Assembly (NCBI GenBank): GCA_041748555.1
Contig: JBGTDA010000099.1
Coordinates: 1-64,000 of the forward strand
DNA: 64,000 nucleotides
Direction of reading: 5' to 3'
Source of the DNA: Rhodonellum sp041748555
GTDB lineage: Bacteria; Bacteroidota; Bacteroidia; Cytophagales; Cyclobacteriaceae
Shown: in pieces, positions 44,525 through 53,617 of the stretch
Position numbering within the stretch: the stretch's first letter is position 1
Layout: the number at the start of each line of letters is the position of its first letter
The notes under the pieces: generated by a model
Databases searched by the model: none
What the model was told of the DNA's origin: nothing
What the model saw: the letters and a program-made list of their open reading frames with translations, nothing else
Translations under genes and position numbers: made by a program

Positions 44525-47059
44525 TTGAAAAAACAAAAACAAGGATTAGGCAGTAAGGTTGTCATAGGATTTTTACTGGCAATTTTTTTAGTGATCAGTG
44601 TCAGTATGGTGACCTATTTCAGTATTCGTAATCTGTTGGATACTGTTGAAAACCTCTCAAAACCCAATGAAAGACTCCGGCAACTCAACGGACTGATAGC
44701 TGATGTTTACCTGTTGGATGCCTCAAGAGGGGACAGAACATCAGGGAAGGATTCATTGCTTCAAAATGCTTTGGACAGGATCCAATATCGCATTGGCTGG
44801 TTATCCAAAACCTCTGACGACACGACTGAGATACAAAGCTTCAAAAAAATCGATAACAATGTAAGGGAGCTTCTTATTGGCTATGCGGGATTGGAAGAAA
44901 TCAAATTGAATCTGACCGATAAAAATTTCAGTGAAAAAGCACTCAGAAGCATTGAGACGAGGATTCAGCGACGACAACAATTAGAAGATTTGGATTTTTT
45001 GAAGGGAATTCAAAACCGCAGTTTTTTTTCAGAAGTCATTCCCGGAATAGAAAAACAACAAGAAGGAAATAGACCTCCCCAACGGAGGGATGAAGGGGAT
45101 ATGATAAATTTTGAAGCTGCTGATAAGGAGAATCTGATGGACATCGCCAGAAATCTCGAGGATTATAATGTAAGCGATACCACAGCTGCCAAACAGGAAG
45201 CAAACACAGACTCCCTGCTGTTGGCCATGAGGAAGTTGGTAAGAGAAATATATCAGGATGAGCAGCAGCTCAGAAGTAGTTTTGTTGAATTGGAGGAACG
45301 GCTGTCAAATAAAAACAAGGAAATCTTTTCTGAAATCCAAAGTCTCGTAAGCGGGATGCAGCGGAATCTTTTGTTGGAATATCGGGAACAAAACCAGTCA
45401 GCATATCAACTCACGTATAGAGTATCCAAAATTTTGGCTTTTTTAGTGTTCTTGGGCGTAATTGGTTTTCTGGGCTTTGTTTACAGTATACTTAAGGAAG
45501 TTCGACAGGCAAACACCTACAGGGACAGACTTGAAGAAGCCAAGCGCCATTCCGATAATCTTGCCAAAGCCAAGCAGGATTTCCTTGCCAACATGAGTCA
45601 TGAAATCCGGAATCCGCTTCATGCCATTCAGGGATATCAGCATGCACTTAGCAAATCAGGCCTTCATCCTGATCAAAAAGAATTTGTGGAAATGATCGGA
45701 TTTGCCTCCGAAACACTCATGTCGATTGTAAATGATATTTTGGATTTTTCTAAACTGGAAGCCGGAAAACTCCATATCGAAATGCTGCCTTTTGATCCTG
45801 TTAGATTGTTTCTGGCAATAAAAAGTTTTTATGCTTTTAAGGCAGAGGAAAAAGGATTGGGATTTAAGTGGGAAATTGATCTTCCCGAAGACAAATGGAT
45901 GGTAGGAGATCAGCTGAGGATCAATCAGATCATAAATAACTTGTTGAGTAATGCTCTCAAATTCACTCATCAGGGTGAAGTCAATGTGTTTGTAAAATTC
46001 AATGATTCCGGTCAGCTGGAAATGAAAGTTGAAGATACCGGAGTGGGAATGACTCGGGAGATGAAGCGGAATCTTTTTCAGGAATTCAACCAAGGTGATA
46101 CGTCTGTCACCCGAAAATTTGGCGGAACCGGTCTTGGACTGGCGATTGTCAAAAGACTGGTGGATAAACAAGGGGGAAATATCAGGATTCAAAGTGAATA
46201 TGAAAAGGGAACAGAGATTACAGTTCAAATTCCCATTAAGCTAACTGAACCTGCTTTGACTTTTGATACTCGGGATGTAGATTATACTTACAGTTTGAGG
46301 GGGCTTCATATACTGGTTGTCGATGACGATCTGATTGGAATCAAGTTTATCCGCCTGTTACTGGAATCTCATGGTGCCAAAGTTTCAACCTACATCGGTG
46401 GGTTGGATTTTAAGGTGAATTTTAAACCTGAAATGTTTGATTTCGCCATTTTGGATATTCAAATGCCTGAGGTCAGTGGTTTCAAAGTTTTGGAGATGCT
46501 CTTAAAATACCCTGCACTTCATAACCTTTCGGTTGTAGCGATGACTGCCAATGTCTTTGTGGAGGAGAAAAACAAACTGATCGAAAGTGGATTTAAGGAT
46601 CTTATCCTAAAACCTTTTAAAGAGGATCAGATCCTTCATATAATCGGTAATAAACTGGAGCTTTCGAGAATATATCCGGTAAACTTAGATGTTTCGGAAC
46701 CTGAAATCAACACTTTATATGATCTGAAAGACCTTAGAAAATTCTGCATGGGTGATGAAGAAATGTTGCACGATGTCATTTCGGATTTGGTGGACATTAC
46801 TACAAAAAATCTCCGAGATCTCGAAAAAGCCAAGGACGAGAAAGATCTGCAGAGTATCAGTGGAATCTGTCATCAGCTCGCCAGCAGACTTGGTCAGATT
46901 AAGGTTACTGCAGCCCAAAAAGCTAAATCGATAGAAGTTTCGGTCAGGAAAAACCATACCTCAGGCATCGAAAATGATGTTGTGGAATTTATGAAAGAAT
47001 GTTCGGCCGTTTTGGAAAAAATTGCAAGTGACTTTCAATTGCAAGTGCCTTCACATTAG
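44525..47059 (+). CDS. Hybrid sensor histidine kinase with receiver and HPt domains
   Basis: An 844-residue membrane sensor kinase. TM1 (about 11-34) and TM2 (about 301-323) flank a helical periplasmic sensor of about 265 residues. Then come a short linker, HisKA with NMSHEIRNP (His359), HATPase with NNLLSNALKF, EDTGVGMT and FGGTGLGLAI, a receiver with Asp644 (AILDIQMPE) and a C-terminal HPt domain with His783 (GICHQLASRLG). So a complete His-Asp-His relay sits in one chain and needs an outside response regulator. The start is TTG 44525 (no ATG fits). Its stop overlaps by four bases the stop of the convergent sigma-54 regulator, its likely but unproven partner. Confidence 0.92.
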   Translation: MKKQKQGLGSKVVIGFLLAIFLVISVSMVTYFSIRNLLDTVENLSKPNERLRQLNGLIADVYLLDASRGDRTSGKDSLLQNALDRIQYRIGWLSKTSDDTTEIQSFKKIDNNVRELLIGYAGLEEIKLNLTDKNFSEKALRSIETRIQRRQQLEDLDFLKGIQNRSFFSEVIPGIEKQQEGNRPPQRRDEGDMINFEAADKENLMDIARNLEDYNVSDTTAAKQEANTDSLLLAMRKLVREIYQDEQQLRSSFVELEERLSNKNKEIFSEIQSLVSGMQRNLLLEYREQNQSAYQLTYRVSKILAFLVFLGVIGFLGFVYSILKEVRQANTYRDRLEEAKRHSDNLAKAKQDFLANMSHEIRNPLHAIQGYQHALSKSGLHPDQKEFVEMIGFASETLMSIVNDILDFSKLEAGKLHIEMLPFDPVRLFLAIKSFYAFKAEEKGLGFKWEIDLPEDKWMVGDQLRINQIINNLLSNALKFTHQGEVNVFVKFNDSGQLEMKVEDTGVGMTREMKRNLFQEFNQGDTSVTRKFGGTGLGLAIVKRLVDKQGGNIRIQSEYEKGTEITVQIPIKLTEPALTFDTRDVDYTYSLRGLHILVVDDDLIGIKFIRLLLESHGAKVSTYIGGLDFKVNFKPEMFDFAILDIQMPEVSGFKVLEMLLKYPALHNLSVVAMTANVFVEEKNKLIESGFKDLILKPFKEDQILHIIGNKLELSRIYPVNLDVSEPEINTLYDLKDLRKFCMGDEEMLHDVISDLVDITTKNLRDLEKAKDEKDLQSISGICHQLASRLGQIKVTAAQKAKSIEVSVRKNHTSGIENDVVEFMKECSAVLEKIASDFQLQVPSH

Positions 47060-48408
47060 TCAATCCCATACTTATCCATTTTGTTATAAAGTGTTTTCCG
47101 ATCCATCCCCAGTTTTTTGGCTGCTTGTGATTTGTTGTATTTTACATCTTGGAGGGTTTTGACAATCATCTCCCTTTCTTGTTGGATCTGAATCGTTTTA
47201 AAATCAGTATCCTCTAACGAAAAAATTTCTGTTTCTATAATGGTTTCCTCAAAAAGCTCATTCGGAAGCTGATCCAAAGTAATTTCCGAACCCTGACATA
47301 ACAATACAGCTCTTCTCACAATATTTTTGAGTTCGCGAAGATTTCCCGGCCAGTTATACCTTCCAAAAACTTCAATTACTTCAAGGCTGAATCCCCCGAT
47401 CGTTTTATTCAGCCTTTGGTTGCTATTGGACAAAAACTGGTCAGCAAACATCATTAGATCATCCTTTCGCTCCCGTAGTGGCAATGCTTTAATGGAAAAT
47501 TCATTTAATCTATGATAAAGATCCTCTCTGAAAGTGCCTTCCTTGGCCTGACCGATAAGATCCTCGTTTGTAGCTACAATCACCCTGACATCAAGGGGTA
47601 TTTCCTGATTACTACCCACTTTTCGGATTTTTCTCTCCTGCAAAGCCCTTAAAAGTTTGATCTGTATTTCGTAACTTAGGTTACCCACCTCATCCAAAAA
47701 AACAGTCCCACCTTTTGCATATTCAAAATGTCCTGTTTTTGTTTCCAATGCTCCGGTAAAAGCACCTTTTACATGACCAAAAAGTTCACTGCCCGCGAGT
47801 TCTTTCGATAAAGACCCACAATCTATAGCTATAAAAGGGCCGTTTTTCCTTAAAGATTTTTGGTGGATTCGCTTTGATATATATTCTTTTCCGGTTCCCG
47901 TTTCCCCGAGGACGATAACATTCAATTCGGTGGGGGCTACCAGAGAAACATGTTCTTCTATGGTTTTGGATATGCTGCTTTTTCCGATAATGTAATCTGA
48001 CTCGACAGGCCTGTCCATTTTGGAAGTACTACTCTCTGTAAATCCTGCTGCTTCTTTGAGGGCTTCAGTTACTGTCATTAACAACTCATCGGGATTGATA
48101 GGCTTTGTTATGTATTCAAATGCCCCCATTTTCATTGCTTGAACAGCAATCCTGATATCCGAATAATTGGTAATCAGCAGAACCGGAATTTGCTTGGAAA
48201 CATAAAGTGAGGTTTGGAGTACCTCCAATCCTGTACCGTCCGGCAATCTGTAATCCGTGATGATAAGGTCAGGAGTTTTGGTTTTGAGGTATACTTTTAC
48301 GTCTTCGACTTTGCTGAAGCTATCTACAGAGAATCTGTTTTTTTCCAGAAAATTTTTGATAATTCTAGAATAAGTGAGATCATCTTCAACTAATAGAATA
48401 CTTGCCAT
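47056..48408 (-). CDS. Sigma-54-dependent response regulator (NtrC family)
   Basis: A 450-residue transcription activator. The receiver domain has acceptor Asp52 (IITDYRLPDG) and KPINP; the AAA+ domain has Walker A GETGTGKE (168-175), the sigma-54-contact loop GAFTGA (215-220), FLDEVGNL and RELKNIVRRA; the C-terminus is a Fis-type HTH (NKSQAAKKLGMDRKTLYNKM). All residues needed for sigma-54 activation are intact. It converges on the histidine kinase gene with a 4-base stop overlap. The target promoters are not visible here. Confidence 0.95.
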   Translation of the reverse strand: MASILLVEDDLTYSRIIKNFLEKNRFSVDSFSKVEDVKVYLKTKTPDLIITDYRLPDGTGLEVLQTSLYVSKQIPVLLITNYSDIRIAVQAMKMGAFEYITKPINPDELLMTVTEALKEAAGFTESSTSKMDRPVESDYIIGKSSISKTIEEHVSLVAPTELNVIVLGETGTGKEYISKRIHQKSLRKNGPFIAIDCGSLSKELAGSELFGHVKGAFTGALETKTGHFEYAKGGTVFLDEVGNLSYEIQIKLLRALQERKIRKVGSNQEIPLDVRVIVATNEDLIGQAKEGTFREDLYHRLNEFSIKALPLRERKDDLMMFADQFLSNSNQRLNKTIGGFSLEVIEVFGRYNWPGNLRELKNIVRRAVLLCQGSEITLDQLPNELFEETIIETEIFSLEDTDFKTIQIQQEREMIVKTLQDVKYNKSQAAKKLGMDRKTLYNKMDKYGID

Positions 48409-48430
48409 AGATTTTTTTCCAAAATTAACA

Positions 48431-48463
48431 AAAAATAAAGCATCGGAAAAATTCCGATGCTTT
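48431..48463 (-). terminator. Rho-independent terminator of the small secreted-protein unit
   Basis: AAAGCATCGGAA (48437-48448) and TTCCGATGCTTT (48452-48463) form a perfect 12-pair stem with a 3-base loop. On the minus strand it is followed by ATTTTT. It lies 32 bases beyond the stop of the PepSY-like gene and just upstream of the sigma-54 regulator start, so it separates the two units. Confidence 0.9.
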
Positions 48464-48494
48464 AAAAGTTAAAATATGGATAGTTTACAATTTT

Positions 48495-48860
48495 TTATTT
48501 ATTGTCGTCCTTGTAATCTTTATCGTCTTTATCGATTTCTTTACCTTCAGCGTCATATTTTTTGACTACTTCCTCACCGGCGTTGTCAAAAGAAACCTTG
48601 AAGTATGGAGTTCCATCTTCTTTCATTACCTGCCATGCTTCAGAAATATCCAAGTCGGCCACTTCAGTGTTTGACTGGATGGTCTCTTTAACCGGCTCTG
48701 GAAGTTGCATTGGATCTATTTGCACTTTATCTTCTTGCTGTCCCATTTGAGTTTCCTGTCTTTGGGTTTCTTGTACTTGCGCATTTGCATCTGAAGATAA
48801 CAATGGTGTTGCAGACATTCCCATTACTAATAGTGCGGGAATAAGAAATTTAGTTTTCAT
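48495..48860 (-). CDS. Small secreted PepSY-like protein
   Basis: A 121-residue exported protein: signal peptide FLIPALLVMGMSATPLLSSDANA, a Gln/Glu-rich linker (QVQETQRQETQMGQQEDKVQ), then a single small domain (LPEPVKETIQSNTEVADLDI, EAWQVMKEDGTPYFKVSFDN) that resembles PepSY-like/beta-lactamase-inhibitor-like proteins of Bacteroidota. The tail is lysine/aspartate-rich (KDDKDYKDDNK). The role is unknown; related proteins are often stress- or metal-responsive. A small membrane-protein gene precedes it by 34 bases and a perfect terminator follows. Confidence 0.75.
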   Translation of the reverse strand: MKTKFLIPALLVMGMSATPLLSSDANAQVQETQRQETQMGQQEDKVQIDPMQLPEPVKETIQSNTEVADLDISEAWQVMKEDGTPYFKVSFDNAGEEVVKKYDAEGKEIDKDDKDYKDDNK

Positions 48861-48894
48861 AATCTTTTAATTTAATTTTGGTTTAATCTTCTTT

Positions 48895-49047
48895 TTATTT
48901 TCGATGATTTAAACTCATGTAATATTGAGTTTTAATAATTTCGGAGTGTGCATATGATTTTAACTGAAAATCAACCCAGGTGATCATGCCAAGCATCACA
49001 AACCCAATTCCTAAAATCAATATTATAATCGCTTTTCTCATCTGCAT
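48895..49047 (-). CDS. Small single-pass membrane protein
   Basis: A 50-residue open frame, ATG 49047 to TAA 48895. It has a strong hydrophobic helix (IIILILGIGFVMLGMITW) after MQMRKA and a charged/polar tail (VDFQLKSYAHSEIIKTQYYM). Upstream is AGAAGGGG, a Shine-Dalgarno-like sequence that is rare in this window, four bases or so before the start. It lies just before the PepSY-like gene and both probably share a transcript. I know no family for it. Confidence 0.6.
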   Translation of the reverse strand: MQMRKAIIILILGIGFVMLGMITWVDFQLKSYAHSEIIKTQYYMSLNHRK

Positions 49048-49363
49048 ACCCCTTCTGCATAGTTCATGCCAAATTAGATAATAACAAGTCTAACTATAGC
49101 ATAAGATATTATTTTTTAATAAAAATTGGATAATGTGTAGAAATTTATCTCACTTTGAGAAGCATTTCGGCAAAATTTAAACCAAAATAATGTTTTAAGG
49201 TTAACAAAGGCTATCCGAATATTAGACTTTCCGACGCCTGTCTATTTCCCCTCTTTCTATTAATTGACGAATACGAACTTTTTTTAACATTTTATTCTTT
49301 TAGAAAGAATTAACTTTGAACATTCAAATCCATTGAATACTCAAATTCAACCTGCTTTCCCTA
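49048..49363 (+). promoter_or_regulatory. Regulatory gap before the PurF-like gene
   Basis: About 315 bases between divergent genes. TAACTTTG at 49311-49318 fits the Bacteroidota -7 consensus TAnnTTTG and lies 45 bases upstream of the purF-like ATG; the -33 partner is not convincing. No RNA structure or further gene is evident to me. Confidence 0.4.
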
Positions 49364-51247
49364 ATGAGTGACCAAATAAAACATGAATGCGGAATTGCAA
49401 TGATTCGGCTTCGAAAACCCCTCCAATATTATATTGACAAATACGGTTCTCCTTTATATATCACAAACCGGTTGTATATTCTGATGCAGAAACAGATCAA
49501 CCGTGGACAGGATGGTGCAGGAGTTGCCAACATCAAATTAAATACCAAACCGGGAACAAGGTATATCAGCAGATACCGCTCCATTGAGCCCCAAGCTGTG
49601 AATTATATCTTTGACAAAATTTTGAAGAAATATAAAAAAGCAAAAAAAACCGGTAGTGAGGAGGGTCTTAATGATGCTGAGTGGCTAAAAGATAATGTTG
49701 CATTTTCCGGAGAGCTCTGGCTTGGACACCTCAGATACGGCACCCATGGTGAAAACAGTATCGAGACCTGTCATCCTTTTCTTAAGCAAAACAATTGGAG
49801 AAGCCGCAACCTTGTAATGGCAGGAAACTTCAACATGACTAATGTGGAAGAGCTTTTTGATAGACTGGTTGAGCTTGGTCAGCATCCGAAAGAGAAGACC
49901 GATACCGTCACCGTGATGGAAAAAATAGGACATTTTTTGGATGAAGAAAACCAGCGGATTTTTGATAAATACAAACATCAGTATTCCAATGAACAGATTA
50001 CGCACGTCATAGAAGACGAACTTGATGTGGCAAGAATCCTGAGAAGATCCTGCAGGGACTTTGATGGTGGATATGCCATGGCAGGGCTTATTGGTAACGG
50101 TTCATCCTTCGTGGTGAGAGACCCGTATGGTATCAGGCCTGCTTATTATTATGCTGATGATGAATTTGTAGTGGTGGCTTCCGAAAAACCTGCAATCAAA
50201 TCTGCTTTTAACATTGATTATAAAGAAATAAAAGAAATCAAGCCGGCTCATGCCTTGATTGTAAACAAGGACGGCTCTTATGCTGAACATGAAATCATGC
50301 CTGCAAAGGAAAAGAAATCGTGCAGCTTCGAAAGAATATATTTTTCCAGAGGAACAGATCCAGATATTTACAAAGAAAGAAAGAGACTGGGTAAAGCATT
50401 GGTTCCTCAAATTTTACAAGCCATTGATTTTGACCTAAAGAATACGGTCTTTTCATATATTCCCAATACAGCTGAAACAGCTTTTTTGGGTTTGATCGAA
50501 GGGCTGGAGGATTATCTTAGTGCCAAAAGGAGGGAAGTGCTTTTGGAGGGAAAACCTCATCTGGAAGATTTGGAAGAGCTGCTTAACTTCAGGCCACGCG
50601 TGGAAAAGTTGGTGAGTAAGGACGTAAAGCTCCGGACATTCATCACCAATGACAGTGACCGGGACGCAATGGTAGCCAATGTCTATGATACCACCTATGA
50701 AGTGGTGAGATCGGGGATTGATACCTTAGTAGTGATTGATGATAGTATTGTGCGCGGTACCACTTTGGAAAAAAGTATTCTCACAACCTTGGATAGACTA
50801 AATCCAAAAAGGATAATCGTGGCATCCTCGGCCCCTCAAATCAGATTTCCGGACTGCTATGGCATCGATATGTCAAAAATGAAGGATTTTATTGCATTCA
50901 GAGCAACTTTGGCTTTACTTAAGGAACGTGGTTTGGGTTCTTTACTGGATTCGGTATATGAAAAATGCCTTTCGCATCATGTAATGCTGGAAAATTTTGT
51001 AAAAGAAATTTATGCTCCTTTTACTGATCAGGAAATATCAAATAAAATAGCTGAAATCATCACCTCTGAAGAAATCAATGCAGAAGTGAAAGTGATTTAT
51101 CAGACTGTGGACAACCTTCACAAAAGCTGTCCGGATCACGCAGGTGACTGGTATTTTACCGGAAATTATCCAACCTCAGGAGGTATACAAGTTGTTAACC
51201 GATCCTTTGCCAACTTTATGGAAGGAAAGGGTATCAGAGCTTATTAG
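49364..51247 (+). CDS. Amidophosphoribosyltransferase-like protein, long Bacteroidota form
   Basis: A 627-residue class II glutamine amidotransferase fused to a phosphoribosyltransferase, like PurF but about 120 residues longer. The nucleophile candidate is Cys9 in KHECGIA, preceded by a short stretch that would have to be removed. Other pieces: NRGQDGAGVA, GHLRYGTHGENS, DGGYAMAGLIG, VRDPYGIRP, and the PRPP loop LVVIDDSIVRGTT. Several insertions separate it from standard PurF. Canonical PurF may be encoded elsewhere; this one could be a paralogue with a modified role or the sole enzyme. It is followed by a strong terminator. Confidence 0.85.
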   Translation: MSDQIKHECGIAMIRLRKPLQYYIDKYGSPLYITNRLYILMQKQINRGQDGAGVANIKLNTKPGTRYISRYRSIEPQAVNYIFDKILKKYKKAKKTGSEEGLNDAEWLKDNVAFSGELWLGHLRYGTHGENSIETCHPFLKQNNWRSRNLVMAGNFNMTNVEELFDRLVELGQHPKEKTDTVTVMEKIGHFLDEENQRIFDKYKHQYSNEQITHVIEDELDVARILRRSCRDFDGGYAMAGLIGNGSSFVVRDPYGIRPAYYYADDEFVVVASEKPAIKSAFNIDYKEIKEIKPAHALIVNKDGSYAEHEIMPAKEKKSCSFERIYFSRGTDPDIYKERKRLGKALVPQILQAIDFDLKNTVFSYIPNTAETAFLGLIEGLEDYLSAKRREVLLEGKPHLEDLEELLNFRPRVEKLVSKDVKLRTFITNDSDRDAMVANVYDTTYEVVRSGIDTLVVIDDSIVRGTTLEKSILTTLDRLNPKRIIVASSAPQIRFPDCYGIDMSKMKDFIAFRATLALLKERGLGSLLDSVYEKCLSHHVMLENFVKEIYAPFTDQEISNKIAEIITSEEINAEVKVIYQTVDNLHKSCPDHAGDWYFTGNYPTSGGIQVVNRSFANFMEGKGIRAY

Positions 51248-51280
51248 CATACCAGGTTATAAAATAAATGGAAAGTAAGA

Positions 51281-51312
51281 AGACCTTAAGCAAAAGCCTA
51301 AGGTCTTTTTTT
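51281..51312 (+). terminator. Rho-independent terminator after the PurF-like gene
   Basis: AGACCTTA (51281-51288) and TAAGGTCT (51299-51306) pair perfectly over 8 bases, and a run of seven T (51306-51312) follows. It lies 34 bases after the stop. Confidence 0.88.
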
Positions 51313-51374
51313 GTAACGGTTTAAACATCTATATTTAAATTCTCCGCTTGCATTTGATTTAAAATATAGTTGAT

Positions 51375-51731
51375 TCAATAAACATTCTGGATCAGATCAA
51401 GCAGTTCTTCCGGATTGATGGGCTTTGAAACAAAGGCATTTGCTCCGGCTGATTTAGCTTCCTGAGCCACCTCGTTATCCCCAAAGCGGGTAATCAGGAT
51501 GACTTTTGTGTCCAGACTTTTTGACTTGATTTTATTGAGAACATCAATGCCTGTCATATCCGGTAACTGATAGTCAAGGATAGCAAGACCAAAACCATCG
51601 AGTTCCAGCAATTCCAAGGCGTCTGTGCCGTTTTGAGCATCCATTACCTCAAAATTGTTTTTTGTGAGAAACCGAGTTAGTAATCTACAGAATACAACAT
51701 CATCCTCTACTATTAATATTTTCTGATTCAT
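51375..51731 (-). CDS. Single-domain response regulator (receiver only)
   Basis: A 118-residue CheY-like receiver with acidic pocket EDD (9-11), acceptor Asp53 (AILDYQLPD), Thr in ILITRFGDN and Lys in SKPINPEEL. There is no output domain. The sequence is notably close to the receiver of the sigma-54 regulator at 47056-48408: compare ILIVEDDVVFCRLLTRFLTK with ILLVEDDLTYSRIIKNFLEK, and DYQLPDMTG with DYRLPDGTG. It may compete for phosphate from the same kinase or relay to it. It ends next to the terminator of the PurF-like gene. Confidence 0.94.
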   Translation of the reverse strand: MNQKILIVEDDVVFCRLLTRFLTKNNFEVMDAQNGTDALELLELDGFGLAILDYQLPDMTGIDVLNKIKSKSLDTKVILITRFGDNEVAQEAKSAGANAFVSKPINPEELLDLIQNVY

Positions 51732-52141
51732 TAGTTAATTGTTTAGTTAGAAAATAAAGGCTCAAAAACTTCAGTTAAAATACAGGAATGCAAATCTGGT
51801 GATTTAACCTTTATTATACTTTTTATTGGGGTGTTATTCGGTTATCAAAAATTAGTCCTGTTATCAAATTTTTCCCTGATTAAGTCAGGTTTTTTAATTT
51901 GCCAAAGGATATCCATCTTCTCCATGGAAGTGAAAATGGTCTTGAACTAAAAATTCTTGCAGAAGGAGAAATCAATCAAAACATCGGTGCTGATCGCAAT
52001 TCGGAAAATCCGGCAGACGTTAATCTTTTCCTTGCAAAAAGAATTTTTTCAGATTCAACAAGGCTTCTTGAGATTTATGATGGTAAATTTGCAGTTTAAT
52101 TTTTGGGTAAGATTTCTCAGAATGGGTTTCAAAAAATCAGA
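51732..52141. other. Intergenic region before the M42 peptidase
   Basis: About 410 bases. A plus-strand stretch from 51884 to 52099 is open and reads like protein (DIHLLHGSENGLELKILAEG), but has no ATG and no family I know; it could be a gene remnant. No hairpin terminator seen. The promoter of the peptidase probably lies here. Confidence 0.35.
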
Positions 52142-53206
52142 ATGAAAAGCAATATGGAATTGAATGTGCCTTTATTAAAGCAGATCTGTGAAATCGCCGG
52201 AGCTCCGGGGTTTGAAAAGCGAATCAGGGATCTGGTGATTGAATTGGTTTCCCCCTTGGTCGATGAAGTGAGGGTGGACAATTTAGGAAATGTCATAGCA
52301 GTTAAAAAATCCAAAAATAATTCCGGTGGAAAAAGGGTGATGGTAGCAGCCCATATTGACGAAATCGGTTTTATTGTCAATCACATTGATGAAAACGGGT
52401 TTGTCCGCTTTCATACACTAGGTGGATTTGATCCCAAAACCCTGACTGCCCAGAGGGTCATCATCCACGGCAAGATGGACCTGGTGGGAGTGATGGGAAG
52501 CAAACCCATTCATGTGATGAGTGAAGAAGAAAAAAACAAGCTTCCAAAAACCAATGATTATTTTATTGATTTGGGAATGGATAAAGAGGAAGTGGATAAA
52601 TATATTTCCATCGGTGATCCGATTACACGGGACCGTGAGCTGATCGAAATGGGCAACTGTGTCAATTGTAAATCCATTGATAACAGGGTAGCGGTTTTTA
52701 TTTTGATCGAGGCTTTGAGACAACTTGAAAATCCTGCCTATGATGTTTATGCTACCTTTACAGTACAGGAAGAGGTAGGAATCAGAGGCGCCAATGTGGC
52801 CGCCCATGGCATCAATCCGGATTTTGGAATTGCACTGGATACAACTATTGCCTTTGATGTGCCCGGAGCACAGCCCCATGAAAAAATCACACAATTGGGA
52901 AAAGGAGCCGCAATCAAAATCATGGACGCCATGACAATCTGCGACTACAGGATGGTTGCTTTTATGAAAAAAACAGCAGATGAAAAACAGATCAAATGGC
53001 AACCCGAAATTCTCACTGCCGGCGGTACTGATACAGCAGGTGTTCAACGAATGGGGAAACAGGGTGCTATTGCCGGTGCTATATCTATACCTACCAGACA
53101 TCTGCATCAAGTCATAGAAATGGCCAACAAAGAGGACATCATCAACAGCATCCTGTTGCTCAATGCCTGTCTGGAAAATATGGACTCCTATGATTGGGGG
53201 CATTGA
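52142..53206 (+). CDS. M42 family metallopeptidase (glutamyl/deblocking aminopeptidase type)
   Basis: A cytoplasmic dinuclear-zinc aminopeptidase of about 354 residues. The metal ligands and catalytic residues appear in family order: VAAHIDEIGF (His, Asp), CKSIDNRVA (Asp), TVQEEVGIRG (Glu-Glu), ALDTTIAFDVPG (Asp), and the last His in IPTRHLHQVIE. M42 enzymes form large oligomers with peptide substrates. Starts ATG 52142 or ATG 52154 (MELNVPLLKQ) both suit; an in-frame TTG at 52103 is too far upstream. Stands alone, convergent with the PepSY gene. Confidence 0.93.
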   Translation: MKSNMELNVPLLKQICEIAGAPGFEKRIRDLVIELVSPLVDEVRVDNLGNVIAVKKSKNNSGGKRVMVAAHIDEIGFIVNHIDENGFVRFHTLGGFDPKTLTAQRVIIHGKMDLVGVMGSKPIHVMSEEEKNKLPKTNDYFIDLGMDKEEVDKYISIGDPITRDRELIEMGNCVNCKSIDNRVAVFILIEALRQLENPAYDVYATFTVQEEVGIRGANVAAHGINPDFGIALDTTIAFDVPGAQPHEKITQLGKGAAIKIMDAMTICDYRMVAFMKKTADEKQIKWQPEILTAGGTDTAGVQRMGKQGAIAGAISIPTRHLHQVIEMANKEDIINSILLLNACLENMDSYDWGH

Positions 53207-53617
53207 TCCAGCTGTATTTCCGCTTTTCTTTAACCTGATTTTCTTTTCTGGGAATATCGAATGAAGGCTTAAATGGTGATCTAATCGAATAGTGAGTGAT
53301 CGGGAAAAAAATTGATTATTATTTGAATCGGTAGTACATTTAAAATTCCGGATGTGCATATAATAAATATCCCTCAAAGCCGCAGAACCGTAAAGTAAAA
53401 AGGTTAAAATTCCTGTGTTTTTCTTTTTGAATTTTGCGCCTTTGTGAAATAATAATATTAGGTTTTGTGTATATCCGCAACGATACCAGTAAATGCCAAA
53501 AACCAAAAAATCCTCTGTCAAATACTAGATTGATGGCTTCTTCCAACTTCGGTCTTCTAGCCCTTTTCTTGGATAAACAATCGCTACTGGCAAAATAGCG
53601 GATAATTATATTAGGTT
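53207..53617. other. Intergenic region with a repeat-like segment
   Basis: About 410 bases between convergent genes. Bases 53537-53557, read on the minus strand as GAAGACCGAAGTTGGAAGAAG, share 12 bases (GAAGTTGGAAGA) with the repeat at 21747. No supported gene; open frames here have repeat-like composition. Confidence 0.4.

Noticed and set aside
51884..52099. Open plus-strand stretch before the M42 peptidase
   Set aside because: Reads somewhat like protein but has no ATG and no family known to me; kept only as a remark on the gap.
52418..53521. 367-codon minus-strand frame over the M42 peptidase
   Set aside because: Antisense to a firmly identified peptidase gene; composition (His, Cys, Phe-rich) is typical of antisense frames.
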